NCBI GenBank assembly: GCA_009886115.1
Contig: VFJJ01000123.1
Coordinates: 1 to 48,244 of the forward strand
Direction of reading: 5' to 3'
Origin: Actinomycetota bacterium
GTDB taxonomy: Bacteria; Actinomycetota; Acidimicrobiia; IMCC26256; VFJJ01
Length of the DNA: 48,244 nucleotides
Shown here one piece after another: positions 26,395-35,588 of this stretch. Each line of letters starts with the position of its first letter. Position 1 is the stretch's first letter. A program made the position numbers and the translations under genes. The notes below the pieces were generated by a model. That model made no database searches, was not told the origin of the DNA, and saw only the letters and a program-made list of their open reading frames with translations.

Positions 26395-27150
26395 ATGGTC
26401 GCATCGCTCGACGGTAAGGTCGCCATGGTCACCGGGGCCGCGGGTGGCATCGGCTCGGCCTACGCCCGGGCGCTCGCCGAGGCGGGCGCGGCGGTCGTCG
26501 TCGCCGACGTGAACACCGAGGGCGTCAAGACCCAGACCGACGCGCTGCTGGCGGGCGGCCACCAGGCGATGGGCATCACGATCGACATCGGCGACGAAGC
26601 GAGCGTGCGCGACGGTGTCGCTCGCGTCGTGGGCACGCTCGGTGGAGTCGACATCCTCGTCAACAACGCCGCGATGATGGCCGAGATCGGCTACGGCACG
26701 GTGAGCGACATCCCTGTTGACCTGTGGCGCAAGGTGATCGACGTCAACCTCACCGGCGCGCTCTTGTGCATCCAGGCCGTGGTGCCGTCGATGAAAGAGC
26801 GCGGCGGCGGCAAGATCGTGAACCAGTCCTCGGGCGGGGCGTTCGTCGCCGGAGGGGTCTACGGGGTCTCGAAGCTGGCGCTCGTTTCGCTCACCGTCAC
26901 GCTGGCTCGTGAGCTCGCGCCGTTCAAGATCAACGTCAACTCGATCGCACCCGGCTTCGTGAACACCGAAGCGGGCCTGCGGGCGACACCCGACGAGATG
27001 GCCGCCATGCGCGATCTCATGGCGCCGTTGAAGGGACTGGGTGAGACCGACGATCTCCTGGGCGCGCTGCTCCTGCTCGTCACCGACGCCGGATCGTGGA
27101 TCACCGGCCAGACCATCAACGTCGACGGCGGCTGGGTGATGAGGATCTGA
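26395..27150 (+). CDS. SDR family oxidoreductase
   Basis: A 251-residue classical short-chain dehydrogenase with TGAAGGIGSAYA (cofactor loop), LVNNAAMM (NAG-like), the catalytic Ser in NQSSGG, YGVSK (Tyr and Lys), and the C-terminal TGQTINVDGGW. Asp in VVVADVN after the second strand suggests NAD rather than NADP. The ATG 26395 follows a GGGGGCGGG run. It stands 65 bp before the molybdenum hydroxylase genes on the same strand and probably oxidises an alcohol or keto intermediate in the same pathway. Confidence 0.92.
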   Translation: MVASLDGKVAMVTGAAGGIGSAYARALAEAGAAVVVADVNTEGVKTQTDALLAGGHQAMGITIDIGDEASVRDGVARVVGTLGGVDILVNNAAMMAEIGYGTVSDIPVDLWRKVIDVNLTGALLCIQAVVPSMKERGGGKIVNQSSGGAFVAGGVYGVSKLALVSLTVTLARELAPFKINVNSIAPGFVNTEAGLRATPDEMAAMRDLMAPLKGLGETDDLLGALLLLVTDAGSWITGQTINVDGGWVMRI

Positions 27151-27214
27151 GCTCCCACCCCGACTCGACTGCTTCCCCGTCCGTTTCGACGTCCGCCATC
27201 CGCCAGGAGACACC

Positions 27215-28087
27215 GTGAAACCGGCACCGTTCGAGTACCACGCCCCCGAGACGATCGCCGACGCCGTCGGCCTGCTCGCCCAACACGGCGACGACGCCAA
27301 GCCCCTCGCCGGGGGTCAGAGCCTCGTTCCCCTGCTCTCCTTGCGCCTCACCCGCTTCGACCATCTGGTCGACCTCAACAAGATCGGCGCGCTTTCGGGC
27401 ATCAGCCGAGACAACGGCCACGTCGTCATCGGCGCCATGACCCGTCACCGGGCGGTCGAGCTCGACCCGTCGATCGCCACGTCGGTGCCGATGCTCGCCG
27501 CGGCGATGCCGTGGATCGGCCATTTCCAGATCCGCAACCGGGGCACGATCGGCGGCTCCATCGCCCACGCCGATCCGGCCGCCGAACTCCCGGCCGTCGC
27601 GGCCGCCCTCGACGCCGAGCTCGAGATCACGTCGAAGTCGGGGGTTCGCCGCGTTGCGGCCGCCGACTTCTTCCAAGGTACGTTCATGACGGCCATCGAC
27701 ACCGGCGAGCTCCTCACCGCGGCTCGCTTCCCCGTGTGGGGTAAGGGCTCGGGATTCGCATTCACCGAGTTCGCCCGCCGCAGCGGTGACTTCGCGATCG
27801 CCGGTGTGGGCGTGGGGCTCGAGGCCACCGGGGGGAAGATCACCCGGGCCGCCATCGCCTTCATGGGGATGGGACCGGTTCCCGTGCGCGCCACCGATGC
27901 CGAGAAGGCGCTCCTCGGCGTGAGCATCGCCTCGCTCGATGCCGCTGCCGTCGCCCGGGTTGCCGTGGGCGCCACCGACCCCACCGGCGACGTGCACGCC
28001 TCGGCCGCCAACCGCACCAAGATCGCCACCCATCTCGCAGAGCAGGCCCTCACCCGAGCGGCCTCGAACGCTGCGGCCAACGCCTGA
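27215..28087 (+). CDS. Molybdenum hydroxylase FAD-binding subunit (CoxM/XdhB-like)
   Basis: This 290-residue subunit binds FAD in the xanthine-oxidase-family hydroxylase: the AGGQSLVPLL and TIGGSIAHADPAAELP motifs are the two FAD-contact blocks. With the small iron-sulfur subunit (28102) and the large molybdenum subunit (28616) it forms the typical M-S-L gene order. The GTG start at 27215 has GGAGA upstream (CCAGGAGACACC). Electrons pass from the Mo centre through two 2Fe-2S clusters to this FAD. Substrate unknown. Confidence 0.92.
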   Translation: MKPAPFEYHAPETIADAVGLLAQHGDDAKPLAGGQSLVPLLSLRLTRFDHLVDLNKIGALSGISRDNGHVVIGAMTRHRAVELDPSIATSVPMLAAAMPWIGHFQIRNRGTIGGSIAHADPAAELPAVAAALDAELEITSKSGVRRVAAADFFQGTFMTAIDTGELLTAARFPVWGKGSGFAFTEFARRSGDFAIAGVGVGLEATGGKITRAAIAFMGMGPVPVRATDAEKALLGVSIASLDAAAVARVAVGATDPTGDVHASAANRTKIATHLAEQALTRAASNAAANA

Positions 28088-28101
28088 GAGTCGAGCCGAC
28101 C

Positions 28102-28614
28102 ATGAGCGAAGTCACAGTTCACATGTCCGTCAACGGCACGGCCCGCCGAGGGCGGGTCGAGCCCCGCAAGACCCTCGCCGACTTCCTCCGCGAGGACTGC
28201 GTCGCAACGAGCGTCCACCTCGCCTGTGAACACGGCGTGTGCGGCGCGTGCACCGTCATCGTCGACGGTGTCGCCTCACGCTCCTGCCTGATGTTCGCCG
28301 TGCAGGCCGACGGCGCGTCGATCACCACGGCCGAGGGGCTCGCCAATCCCGACGGCTCGCTCGGGATCGTCCAAGACGCCTTCCGGCAGTGCCACGGGCT
28401 CCAGTGCGGCTTCTGCACGCCGGGCTTCGTGGTCTCGGTGACAGCCTTCCTGCAGGAGAATGCCGACCCCTCGCTGGAGGAGATCCGGGAGGGCATCGCC
28501 GGAAACCTCTGTCGTTGCACGGGATACCAGGGGATCATCAAGGCCGTTCAGCACGCAGCCGCCACCATGGCGGGCACCCCGACGGCCATGACCACCTCGA
28601 CGGAAGGGAACTGA
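28102..28614 (+). CDS. Molybdenum hydroxylase 2Fe-2S subunit (CoxS-like)
   Basis: The 170-residue subunit has the plant-ferredoxin-like cluster motif CEHGVCGACTV, and the second cluster set CGFCTPGFV and CRCTGYQGI. It transfers electrons from the Mo site to FAD. Starts at ATG 28102, 14 bp after the FAD subunit stop. The C-terminal tail (about 20 residues, Thr-rich) is ordinary for the family. Confidence 0.95.
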   Translation: MSEVTVHMSVNGTARRGRVEPRKTLADFLREDCVATSVHLACEHGVCGACTVIVDGVASRSCLMFAVQADGASITTAEGLANPDGSLGIVQDAFRQCHGLQCGFCTPGFVVSVTAFLQENADPSLEEIREGIAGNLCRCTGYQGIIKAVQHAAATMAGTPTAMTTSTEGN

Positions 28615-28615
28615 C

Positions 28616-30991
28616 ATGGCGCAGGCTCACGTCCCCATGGCCGACAAGCACCGCGACCGGGCCCCGCTGTTCGAGGGCACGGCGGCCCGCTTCGTCGGCC
28701 AGAAGGTGCTCCGCAAGGAAGATCCCCGTCTCGTCACCGGCCATGGCCAGTACGTCGACGACATCGTCCTGCCCGGCATGGTGCACGCGGCGTTCCTGCG
28801 TTCGAACGTGGCCAAGGGCCGCATCACCAAGCTCGACACGAGCCCGGCGCTCGCGCTCGACGGGGTCATCGCCGTGTACACGCACGCTGATCTGCGCTAC
28901 GTGCCGGGCACGATCGTCGCCACGATGATGCAGGCCATGGGCGGGGCAGCCTGTCCCGAGAACCTCCTCGCCACGGACGACGTCCGCTTTGTCGGCGACT
29001 GCATCGCCGTCGTGGTGGCCGAGAGCCGCTACATCGCCGAGGACGCACTCGAGCTCATCGACCTCGTGGTCGTGGCGGAGACGCCCGTCGTGAACCTCGA
29101 GGAGGCGCTCACCGATACGCACATCGTCCACAAGGAGCTCGGCACCAACATCACCGGGACCATCGACATCCCGCGTGATCCCCACATCGAGGGCCTGCTC
29201 ACCGAGTCGGCGCACGTCGTCACGGCCACGTTCAATCAGGCCCGCCAGACCAACAGCCCCATGGAGACGCGGGGGATCGTGGCGTCGTGGGACCGCTTCC
29301 GGGGCGAGTTGCAGCTCCACATGTCGAACCAGAACCCCCACGAGATGCGCCGACGGGCCGCCGATCTCCTGGCGGTCGACGAGTCGAAGGTGCACGTCGC
29401 CCAGCAGGACGTGGGTGGCGGCTTCGGCCAGAAGATGTTCATGCCCCGCGAGGAAGCGGTGATCGTGTTGCTGTCGCGCGAGGTCGGCCGTCCGCTCAAG
29501 TGGATCGAGGACCGGCGCGAGAACCTGATGGCGTCGAACCACGCCCGTCGCGACCGCGCCACGGTCACCTTCGCGCTCGACGCCGACAAGAAGATCGTTG
29601 CGGGGTACGTCGACATCAACGAGGACGCCGGCGCGTATCCCTTCGGTGGCGCCGGCGCCGGCGCCATGGCCGGGATGCTGCTGCAGGGGCCGTACAAGCT
29701 GCAGCGAACCGCGTTCAAGTCGTACGCGGTGTTCACGAACACCTGTGGACGGGCGGCGTATCGCGGCCCGTGGCAGTTCGAGTCGGTGATTCGCGAGCAG
29801 ATGGTCGAGCACGTGGCCCGGCGCATCGGGATCGACCCCGTCGAGCTTCGGCGCCGCAACGTGATCCAGTGGGAAGACCTCCCGTGGACGACCCCGATGC
29901 AGGTGATGGTCTACGACAACATGTCGCCGGCCGAGACGCTCGACCAGGCCGTCGAGATGATCGGCTACGAGGCCTTCCGGGCCGAGCAGAAGCGGGCCTT
30001 CGAGGAGGAGGGCCGACTGCTGGGCATCGGTTTCTCGCTCTACATCGAGCCCTCGGCGCAGAACATGGGTGCGTTGGCGACCGAGGGGGCGACCGTCCAG
30101 ATCAGCGGGACCGGCAAGGTCGACGTGTTCATGGGCACCGGCTCGCACGGCCAGTCGATCGAGACGACCATGGCCCAGATCGTGGCCGAGGAGCTCGGCG
30201 TGCACGTCGACGACGTCGAGGTGCACCAGGGCGACTCCAACACGCCCTTCGGTGGGGGTACCGGCGGTTCACGGACCGCAAGCATCGTGAGCGGTGCCGG
30301 TCGGGCGGCGGCCATCCAGGTGCGACAGAAGGTCTTCCAGATCGCCGCGCACCTCCTCGAAGCCAACCCCGACGACCTTGAGATCGACTCGAGCGTGATC
30401 TCGGTGAAGGGCACGCCGGCCGGCAAGACGGTGACGCTGGCCCAGGTGTCCCACACGGCCCTGTACGCCACCGAGGGCCTTCCCCCCGGCATGGAGACCG
30501 GCCTGGAGGCCACCGCCCGGCATCGTCAAGAGGCCGTGACGTGGTCGAACGCCTGCCATGTCTGCACCGTGGAGATCAACCGCAACACGGGCGCGGTGAG
30601 CTTCGCTCGCTACATCGTGAGCGAGGACTGCGGCCTCATGATCAACCCGATGGTCGTCGAGGGCCAGGTGGCCGGCGGCGTCGTGCAGGGAATCGCCGGG
30701 GTGCTCTACGAGGACTTCCGCTACGACGCCGACGGCAACCCGCTCACGACCACGTTCATGGACTACCTGTTGCCCACTGCGGCCGAGGTACCGATCATCG
30801 AGCACGGCCACATCGAGACCCCGTCGAACACGCCCGGCGGCTACAAGGGCATGGGCGAAGGCGGCGCGATCGGCGCTCCACCGTGCGTGTTCAACGCCGT
30901 CGCCGACGCCCTGTGGTTGCTCGGCGTCGAGGTCTTCGACCACCCCCTTGGCCCCAACGAGATCCTCGACGCCCTGGCCACCGCCGGCTGA
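28616..30991 (+). CDS. Molybdenum hydroxylase large (molybdopterin) subunit
   Basis: This 791-residue catalytic subunit of a xanthine-oxidase-family hydroxylase binds molybdenum-pterin. The Mo-pterin block GGGFGQKMF, the substrate-region motif AYRGPWQ (residues 381-387) and the catalytic Glu in GMGEGG (E748) are visible. The AYRGPWQ sequence differs from the AYxCSFR loop of true CO dehydrogenases and from the AYRGAGR of many form II relatives, so a CO dehydrogenase assignment would be wrong. It likely hydroxylates an aromatic or N-heterocyclic compound. It starts at ATG 28616, 1 bp after the 2Fe-2S subunit stop. Confidence 0.93.
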   Translation: MAQAHVPMADKHRDRAPLFEGTAARFVGQKVLRKEDPRLVTGHGQYVDDIVLPGMVHAAFLRSNVAKGRITKLDTSPALALDGVIAVYTHADLRYVPGTIVATMMQAMGGAACPENLLATDDVRFVGDCIAVVVAESRYIAEDALELIDLVVVAETPVVNLEEALTDTHIVHKELGTNITGTIDIPRDPHIEGLLTESAHVVTATFNQARQTNSPMETRGIVASWDRFRGELQLHMSNQNPHEMRRRAADLLAVDESKVHVAQQDVGGGFGQKMFMPREEAVIVLLSREVGRPLKWIEDRRENLMASNHARRDRATVTFALDADKKIVAGYVDINEDAGAYPFGGAGAGAMAGMLLQGPYKLQRTAFKSYAVFTNTCGRAAYRGPWQFESVIREQMVEHVARRIGIDPVELRRRNVIQWEDLPWTTPMQVMVYDNMSPAETLDQAVEMIGYEAFRAEQKRAFEEEGRLLGIGFSLYIEPSAQNMGALATEGATVQISGTGKVDVFMGTGSHGQSIETTMAQIVAEELGVHVDDVEVHQGDSNTPFGGGTGGSRTASIVSGAGRAAAIQVRQKVFQIAAHLLEANPDDLEIDSSVISVKGTPAGKTVTLAQVSHTALYATEGLPPGMETGLEATARHRQEAVTWSNACHVCTVEINRNTGAVSFARYIVSEDCGLMINPMVVEGQVAGGVVQGIAGVLYEDFRYDADGNPLTTTFMDYLLPTAAEVPIIEHGHIETPSNTPGGYKGMGEGGAIGAPPCVFNAVADALWLLGVEVFDHPLGPNEILDALATAG

Positions 30992-31014
30992 GCCCCGATC
31001 TGACCCCGACCCCA

Positions 31015-31069
31015 CCCGTTCTTTGTGGCTGAGCCCGCGCCAGGCGTGGTCCTGGCCACAAAGAACGGG
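31015..31069. terminator. 15-bp perfect inverted repeat between convergent genes
   Basis: Arms 31015-31029 and 31055-31069 (CCCGTTCTTTGTGGC and complement) flank a 25-nt loop that can pair further (CCAGG with CCTGG). It lies between the stop of the molybdenum large subunit and that of the CrtC/AttH-like gene. Likely a shared bidirectional terminator. Confidence 0.8.
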
Positions 31070-31089
31070 GATGGGCGAGCGGGCGGGCG

Positions 31090-32256
31090 CTACTTCGCGC
31101 CGTCGAGGAGCTCCTGGAAGCCGTACTGGTCGTGGGGGCCGATGATCATGAACTCCCACAGGCCGTGGCCGACCTTGCCGTCGAGCTCGGGGCGGGCCGG
31201 GGCTCGCACGGTGAAGCGGCCGACGCTGTCGATGATGCCCCACTTCTGCGCCTGGGCCTCGGGGGTCGCGAGGTCGACGACGACGGCCTCGGTCAAGGCC
31301 TGACCCTGGTACATGCCGTGGCGCCAGCCGGGCTCCGCGCCGTAGCCCGTCCCGATGCCGAGGTACACGGGGTAGCGCATCTCGACGTCGACCTCGATCG
31401 GTCCGCCGATGGCGTGCGGGAAGCGGATGACGCCCCGGTCGGCGATACGGGTCCCGGGCACGAAGTGCAGGTCGTGCTCGGGCCGGCCCAGCAGCTCCAT
31501 GGGCTTGCCCGTGGCGTCGGGCCACATGAGCTCGCCGGTCTCCATCACCCGGGTACCGTCGCGCTCCTCCTGGCAGATGTAGATGAACGAGAACTCGTCG
31601 AACCGCACGGGCGCGTAGTTCCAGTAGAACGTCGACATCTGCGAGCCCTGGATGCCCGGGGCCTCGGGCTCACCGACCGGACGGACGCCCCACGAGCGGT
31701 CGCGTGAGCCCCACCACCGGTCGGGGGTGACCGCCAACGTTTCACCGGCAACCTCCAGCGTGCCTTCCCACACCCCGTTCTGGGCCAGGCGCTGGGTGTC
31801 GAACGTGACCCGTCCGTGCTTGCGGATGAAGTGCCGGGGCTCGAGCGTCGGATGGTGCGATCCGGTCCAGGTGATGTCGGCGGCGACGCCGGCGTCGTTG
31901 GGTTCCACGATCACCCGCAGCCGCTTGAGCCCTTCCAACACCTCGATGCGGATGGGTCCAACGCGGGTGTCCATCCGGTCGAGGCCGAGCTCGCGTGAGG
32001 ACCGCACGACCCGTTGCATGTCGGAGCCCGCCGCGCCCGGCGTCGTGCGGCGCACGCAGAAGAAGGCGTCGGTGGTTCCCAGGTTGGGGTATTGCCCGAG
32101 CCCGAAGATGCAGAACACGTCGTCGGAGCACGAGTGCATGTTGAAGTAGTAGCGGTCGTAGAAGTTCCGATCGCTCGGGCCGGCATAGCGCATCGGCTCG
32201 GCGATCTGGTGGACCGGGTAGTCGTCGAGCGGCGAGAGCGGGTTGTCGAACGTCAT
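31090..32256 (-). CDS. CrtC/AttH-like protein of unknown function
   Basis: A 388-residue protein of the CrtC/AttH (hydroxyneurosporene-synthase-like, double-lipocalin) type: YYFNMHSCSDDVFCIFGLGQ, WWGSRDRSWGVRP with the conserved GxRDxSWGxR pattern, and DLHFVPGTR. No signal peptide is apparent. Related proteins act on isoprenoid or other hydrophobic molecules, but the actinobacterial members are uncharacterised. It ends at the shared terminator and starts (ATG 32256) 49 bp after the end of the phosphotransferase gene on the same strand, so the two form a likely pair. Confidence 0.78.
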   Translation of the reverse strand: MTFDNPLSPLDDYPVHQIAEPMRYAGPSDRNFYDRYYFNMHSCSDDVFCIFGLGQYPNLGTTDAFFCVRRTTPGAAGSDMQRVVRSSRELGLDRMDTRVGPIRIEVLEGLKRLRVIVEPNDAGVAADITWTGSHHPTLEPRHFIRKHGRVTFDTQRLAQNGVWEGTLEVAGETLAVTPDRWWGSRDRSWGVRPVGEPEAPGIQGSQMSTFYWNYAPVRFDEFSFIYICQEERDGTRVMETGELMWPDATGKPMELLGRPEHDLHFVPGTRIADRGVIRFPHAIGGPIEVDVEMRYPVYLGIGTGYGAEPGWRHGMYQGQALTEAVVVDLATPEAQAQKWGIIDSVGRFTVRAPARPELDGKVGHGLWEFMIIGPHDQYGFQELLDGAK

Positions 32257-32304
32257 CGGGATCCTTGTCGGACGAGGGGGACGGTGATGTGACGGGGCAG
32301 GGGA

Positions 32305-33414
32305 TCAGGCGGGAGGGGCGAGGACACCGGGGGCGGGGAGCCCCAGCAGGCCAGCGGTGAGGTGCACGACGATGTTGTTCTCGTAGGCGTCGGTGTCGGG
32401 AGGCGCGATGTCGAACTTCACGAACATCGTGATGAGGCGGATCATCACCACGCTGAACCGGAACCCGGCGAAGACCTTGAACCAGTGGAGATGGTCGGCC
32501 CGCAAGCCGGTGAGCTCCTCCCAGCGGACCACCAGCGCCTCGTGCGACGGCAGGCCGGGCAAACGCTTGCCGCCGGCGCCGGCCGTGTGGAACTCGTCGA
32601 GGAACAGCCACCATCCGAGATCCATCTGCGGATCACCGTGACAGACCATCTCCCAGTCGAGGACGGCCGTCACCGTCCAATCCTCGAAGAGCTGGTTGCC
32701 CATCCGGGCGTCACCCCAACACAGGAAGTCGCGCGCTTCGGTCGGCCGGTGCGCCAGCAGCCACTCCCACACCGCATCACAGGTGGTGTACCCACGACCT
32801 GATTCGGCCTTGGCCCAGTCGTAGTACTCCTGGTAGTAGGCGATCTGCTGGTCGAGGCCAGTCCGTCCCCGGTCGGGCATCTCGACGACGGGTCCCAGCC
32901 CCAGCTCGCGCCAGGGCGTGGTGTGGATCTTGGCCATGGCCTCGATCCCTGACCAGGCCACCGATGTCTGGTGCTCGGGCGTTGCGTCGAACAGCCAGCC
33001 CTCGTTCATGTACGGCGGTTGGTCGCCAGCGGCCTGCCCCGGCATCTTGCCCATCACGTAGAACGGGGCGCCGAGCACCGAGGTGTCGGCTTCGAACCAC
33101 AGCATCGGGGGGAGGGGTACTTCGGTGTGCGCGGCGAGGGTGCTCATGACGACCCACTGGCGGTCGAACCACGACTCCATGAACACCGTGTAGCCAGTGG
33201 GCTTGACCCGGACGACGAGACCCTCCACCACGGGCTTGCCGTCAGCGTCGGTGGAGGTCGCGTCGAAGATGATCGTCTCATTCGAGAACCCCGACGACGC
33301 GGGGCCGCCCAGCGTTCCGACACTGAGATCGGGGGCCTCGGGACGCTTCGCTCTCAACCAGTCCTGCAGGGCGACCCTGGTCTGCTCGGGATTGCGTTGC
33401 TCGGGGATGGGCAT
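32305..33414 (-). CDS. Aminoglycoside-phosphotransferase-like kinase family protein
   Basis: A 369-residue APH/choline-kinase-fold protein. The catalytic loop reads CWGDARMGNQLF: the Asp and Asn of the HxDxxxxN motif are present but the His is replaced by Trp. The metal-binding motif is VLDWEMV. An N-terminal small lobe (LGGPASSGFSNETIIF) supports the assignment. The W variant occurs in a subgroup next to fatty-acid and sterol catabolic genes in related actinobacteria, which would fit the neighbouring hydroxylase genes. Substrate unknown; antibiotic resistance is not implied. ATG 33414, divergent from the AI-2E-type permease with a 79-bp gap. Confidence 0.85.
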   Translation of the reverse strand: MPIPEQRNPEQTRVALQDWLRAKRPEAPDLSVGTLGGPASSGFSNETIIFDATSTDADGKPVVEGLVVRVKPTGYTVFMESWFDRQWVVMSTLAAHTEVPLPPMLWFEADTSVLGAPFYVMGKMPGQAAGDQPPYMNEGWLFDATPEHQTSVAWSGIEAMAKIHTTPWRELGLGPVVEMPDRGRTGLDQQIAYYQEYYDWAKAESGRGYTTCDAVWEWLLAHRPTEARDFLCWGDARMGNQLFEDWTVTAVLDWEMVCHGDPQMDLGWWLFLDEFHTAGAGGKRLPGLPSHEALVVRWEELTGLRADHLHWFKVFAGFRFSVVMIRLITMFVKFDIAPPDTDAYENNIVVHLTAGLLGLPAPGVLAPPA

Positions 33415-33493
33415 GACCGGGGAACCTATCGGGCTGGGGCCGGACGGTCGAGAAGCCCCGGCGACCCTTTCGCGGGTCTACTCTTCACGCCTC

Positions 33494-34723
33494 ATGGTCC
33501 ACCTCGAACCGCCGGACCCCAGCGAGATGCCTGACGACGGTCCCCTCATTCTGCGTCGACGCCCTCCGTCGGAGCCCATTCCGCGTTGGATACCTAAGGC
33601 GATGGTGGTTTTTTTCGCCATGTATGTCGCGGTGACCACCGGCGGTATATTGCTCGACAAGCTGCGGACGCTTATCATCATCGTCCTCCTATCGCTGTTC
33701 TTGTCATTCGCCATTGAGCCGGCGGTCAATGCCATGTCACGGCGAGGAATTCGACGGGGTGCGGCAACAGGGCTCATGTTTCTGATCCTGTTGGCGTTGA
33801 TGGCGCTGTTCTTCTGGGCGATCGGCTCGCTCATCGCCGACCAGGTGGCCAAGTTCGCCGACGAGGCCCCTGGCTACGTCGACGAGATCGTGAACTTCAG
33901 CAACGACCGCTTCAACACCGACCTCAACGCCGACGAGCTCCGAACCCAGCTCACCGACCCCGAAGGACCGTTCCGGAGCTTCGCCGAGGGCTTGGCCGAC
34001 GATGTCGTGGGCCTGAGCTTCACCGTGGTCAGCCTGTTGTTCCAGATGTTCACGGTTGGCCTGTTCACGTTCTACCTCGTCGCCGACGGCCCACAGTTGC
34101 GTCGGACGATCTGCTCGATGCTGCCCGAGGCCCGTCAACGCGAGGTGCTGAGGGCCTGGGAGCTGGCCATCGACAAGACCGGCGGGTACATCTACTCCCG
34201 GGCTCTGCTGGCCCTTTTGTCGGGTATCGCCCATTGGATTCTGATGGCGTCGCTCGGTGTCCCGTTCGCCTTGGCGCTGGCCCTGTGGGTCGGTGTCATC
34301 TCGCAGTTCGTGCCTGTGGTCGGCACCTACATCGCCGGTGCGCTCCCCATCCTCATCGCGTTGTTGAACGAGCCGGTGACCGCGCTGTGGCTCGTCATCT
34401 TCGTGTTCGCATATCAGCAGCTCGAGAACTATGTGTTCGCCCCCCGAGTCACGGCCCATACGCTGGAGATCCATCCCGCTGTGGCCTTCGGCTCGGCCAT
34501 TGCCGGCGCCGGTATCCTCGGGCCGGTGGGCGCGGTGTTGGCCCTGCCGACCGCGGCGGTGTTGCAGGCGTTCATCTCCACCTACATCCGTCGCCACGAC
34601 GTGGTTGACACGCCACTGACCGAAGAGGTCCGCCGACGTCGGCGGCGATGGTTGCGCCGCAAGACCGTCATCGTGGAGGAGCTCGAGGTGGAGCAACCCC
34701 CCGATCTCACGAGTTCGACATGA
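33494..34723 (+). CDS. AI-2E family transporter (permease-like)
   Basis: The 409-residue protein has the multi-helix layout of the AI-2E transporter (TqsA/PerM-like) family: N-terminal helices (FFAMYVAVTTGGILL and TLIIIVLLSLFLSFAIEPAV), a central extracytoplasmic segment (about 110-190), and a helical core ending in QLENYVFAPRVTAHTLEIHP, a strong family marker. Substrate is uncertain in this family. The Arg-rich C-terminus (EVRRRRRRWLRRK) is cytoplasmic. ATG 33494. The coding sequence near 33600-33760 is less GC-rich than the surroundings, perhaps only because hydrophobic codons use T. Confidence 0.9.
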   Translation: MVHLEPPDPSEMPDDGPLILRRRPPSEPIPRWIPKAMVVFFAMYVAVTTGGILLDKLRTLIIIVLLSLFLSFAIEPAVNAMSRRGIRRGAATGLMFLILLALMALFFWAIGSLIADQVAKFADEAPGYVDEIVNFSNDRFNTDLNADELRTQLTDPEGPFRSFAEGLADDVVGLSFTVVSLLFQMFTVGLFTFYLVADGPQLRRTICSMLPEARQREVLRAWELAIDKTGGYIYSRALLALLSGIAHWILMASLGVPFALALALWVGVISQFVPVVGTYIAGALPILIALLNEPVTALWLVIFVFAYQQLENYVFAPRVTAHTLEIHPAVAFGSAIAGAGILGPVGAVLALPTAAVLQAFISTYIRRHDVVDTPLTEEVRRRRRRWLRRKTVIVEELEVEQPPDLTSST

Positions 34724-34747
34724 GCCGCTCAGCGTGAACCCTGAGCC

Positions 34748-35584
34748 TCAGCCGGGCTCGCAGACGAAGTCGACGAGACGCTCGACGGCCCCGACCAGGT
34801 CGGGCTCGAGGTCGGCGTAGGTTCGTACCCGGGCCAGCAGCACGCGCCAAGCCCGGCCGGGCTCGGAGGGCAGTCCGAGCGCCTCGATCATGCCGTCCTT
34901 CCACGACCGGTCGCGGGGGATGTGGGGCCAGGCGTCGATGCCCAGCACCTTGGGGCGGATGGCCTGCCACACGTCGACGTACGGGGTGCCGGTGACGAGC
35001 ACGTGCGGATGGGCGACGGCCGCAGCGATGCGCCATTCCTTGGAACCGGGTACGAGATGGTCGACGAGCACGCCGAGGCGGGCATCGGGTCCGGGACCGA
35101 ACTCGGCAACCACGTCGGCGAGATGGTCGATGCCGTCGAGTCGCTCGACGACCACGCCTTCCGCCCGCAGGTCGTCACCCCAGACACGCTCCACGAGCTC
35201 GGCGTCGTGGATGCCTTCCACCAGGATGCGGCTCGCTCGGGCGACCTGCGCTGCGGGCCGACCGGAGGCTGCGATCGACCCCGATGCCGTCCGACGCTGG
35301 AGTGGATCGCGATCGGGGTCGGGGTCGGAGACTCGTGCCCGCAGGGCGAGCGACACCGGGCGACCGTCGACGGCGAAGGAGCCCCGCTCCCACGGGAACG
35401 TCCGCTCGCGGCTCATCCGGTCGGAGAGGACGACCCCGGAGGGATCGACCTTCACGATGGCCCCGCAGAACCCGGAGTCACGGTGCTCGACCACCAGCCC
35501 GAGCTCGGCATCGACGTCGGGGTACTCGATCTTCTTCCGGCGCGGCTCGTTCAGGACGTCGTGTCCAGGCTTCCAGCGGGTCAC
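34748..35584 (-). CDS. DUF3097 protein with a TOPRIM-like core
   Basis: A 278-residue protein fitting DUF3097, an actinobacterial family of unknown function. The N-terminus (about residues 1-70) is beta-rich and resembles an SH3/OB barrel. The middle has ILVEGIHDAELVERVWG, which looks like the first TOPRIM motif (Glu-Gly-x2-Asp-Ala), and LGVLVDHLVPGSKE, where the second motif has only one of the two usual Asp. A role in nucleic acid metabolism is thus possible. GTG 35584 is chosen, 4 bp after the YaaA stop on the same strand, so the two may be coupled. Confidence 0.8.
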   Translation of the reverse strand: MTRWKPGHDVLNEPRRKKIEYPDVDAELGLVVEHRDSGFCGAIVKVDPSGVVLSDRMSRERTFPWERGSFAVDGRPVSLALRARVSDPDPDRDPLQRRTASGSIAASGRPAAQVARASRILVEGIHDAELVERVWGDDLRAEGVVVERLDGIDHLADVVAEFGPGPDARLGVLVDHLVPGSKEWRIAAAVAHPHVLVTGTPYVDVWQAIRPKVLGIDAWPHIPRDRSWKDGMIEALGLPSEPGRAWRVLLARVRTYADLEPDLVGAVERLVDFVCEPG

Positions 35585-35588
35585 CCCG

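Noticed and set aside
27215-30991. Carbon monoxide dehydrogenase (CoxMSL)
   Set aside because: The AYxCSFR active-site loop is absent; the loop is AYRGPWQ.
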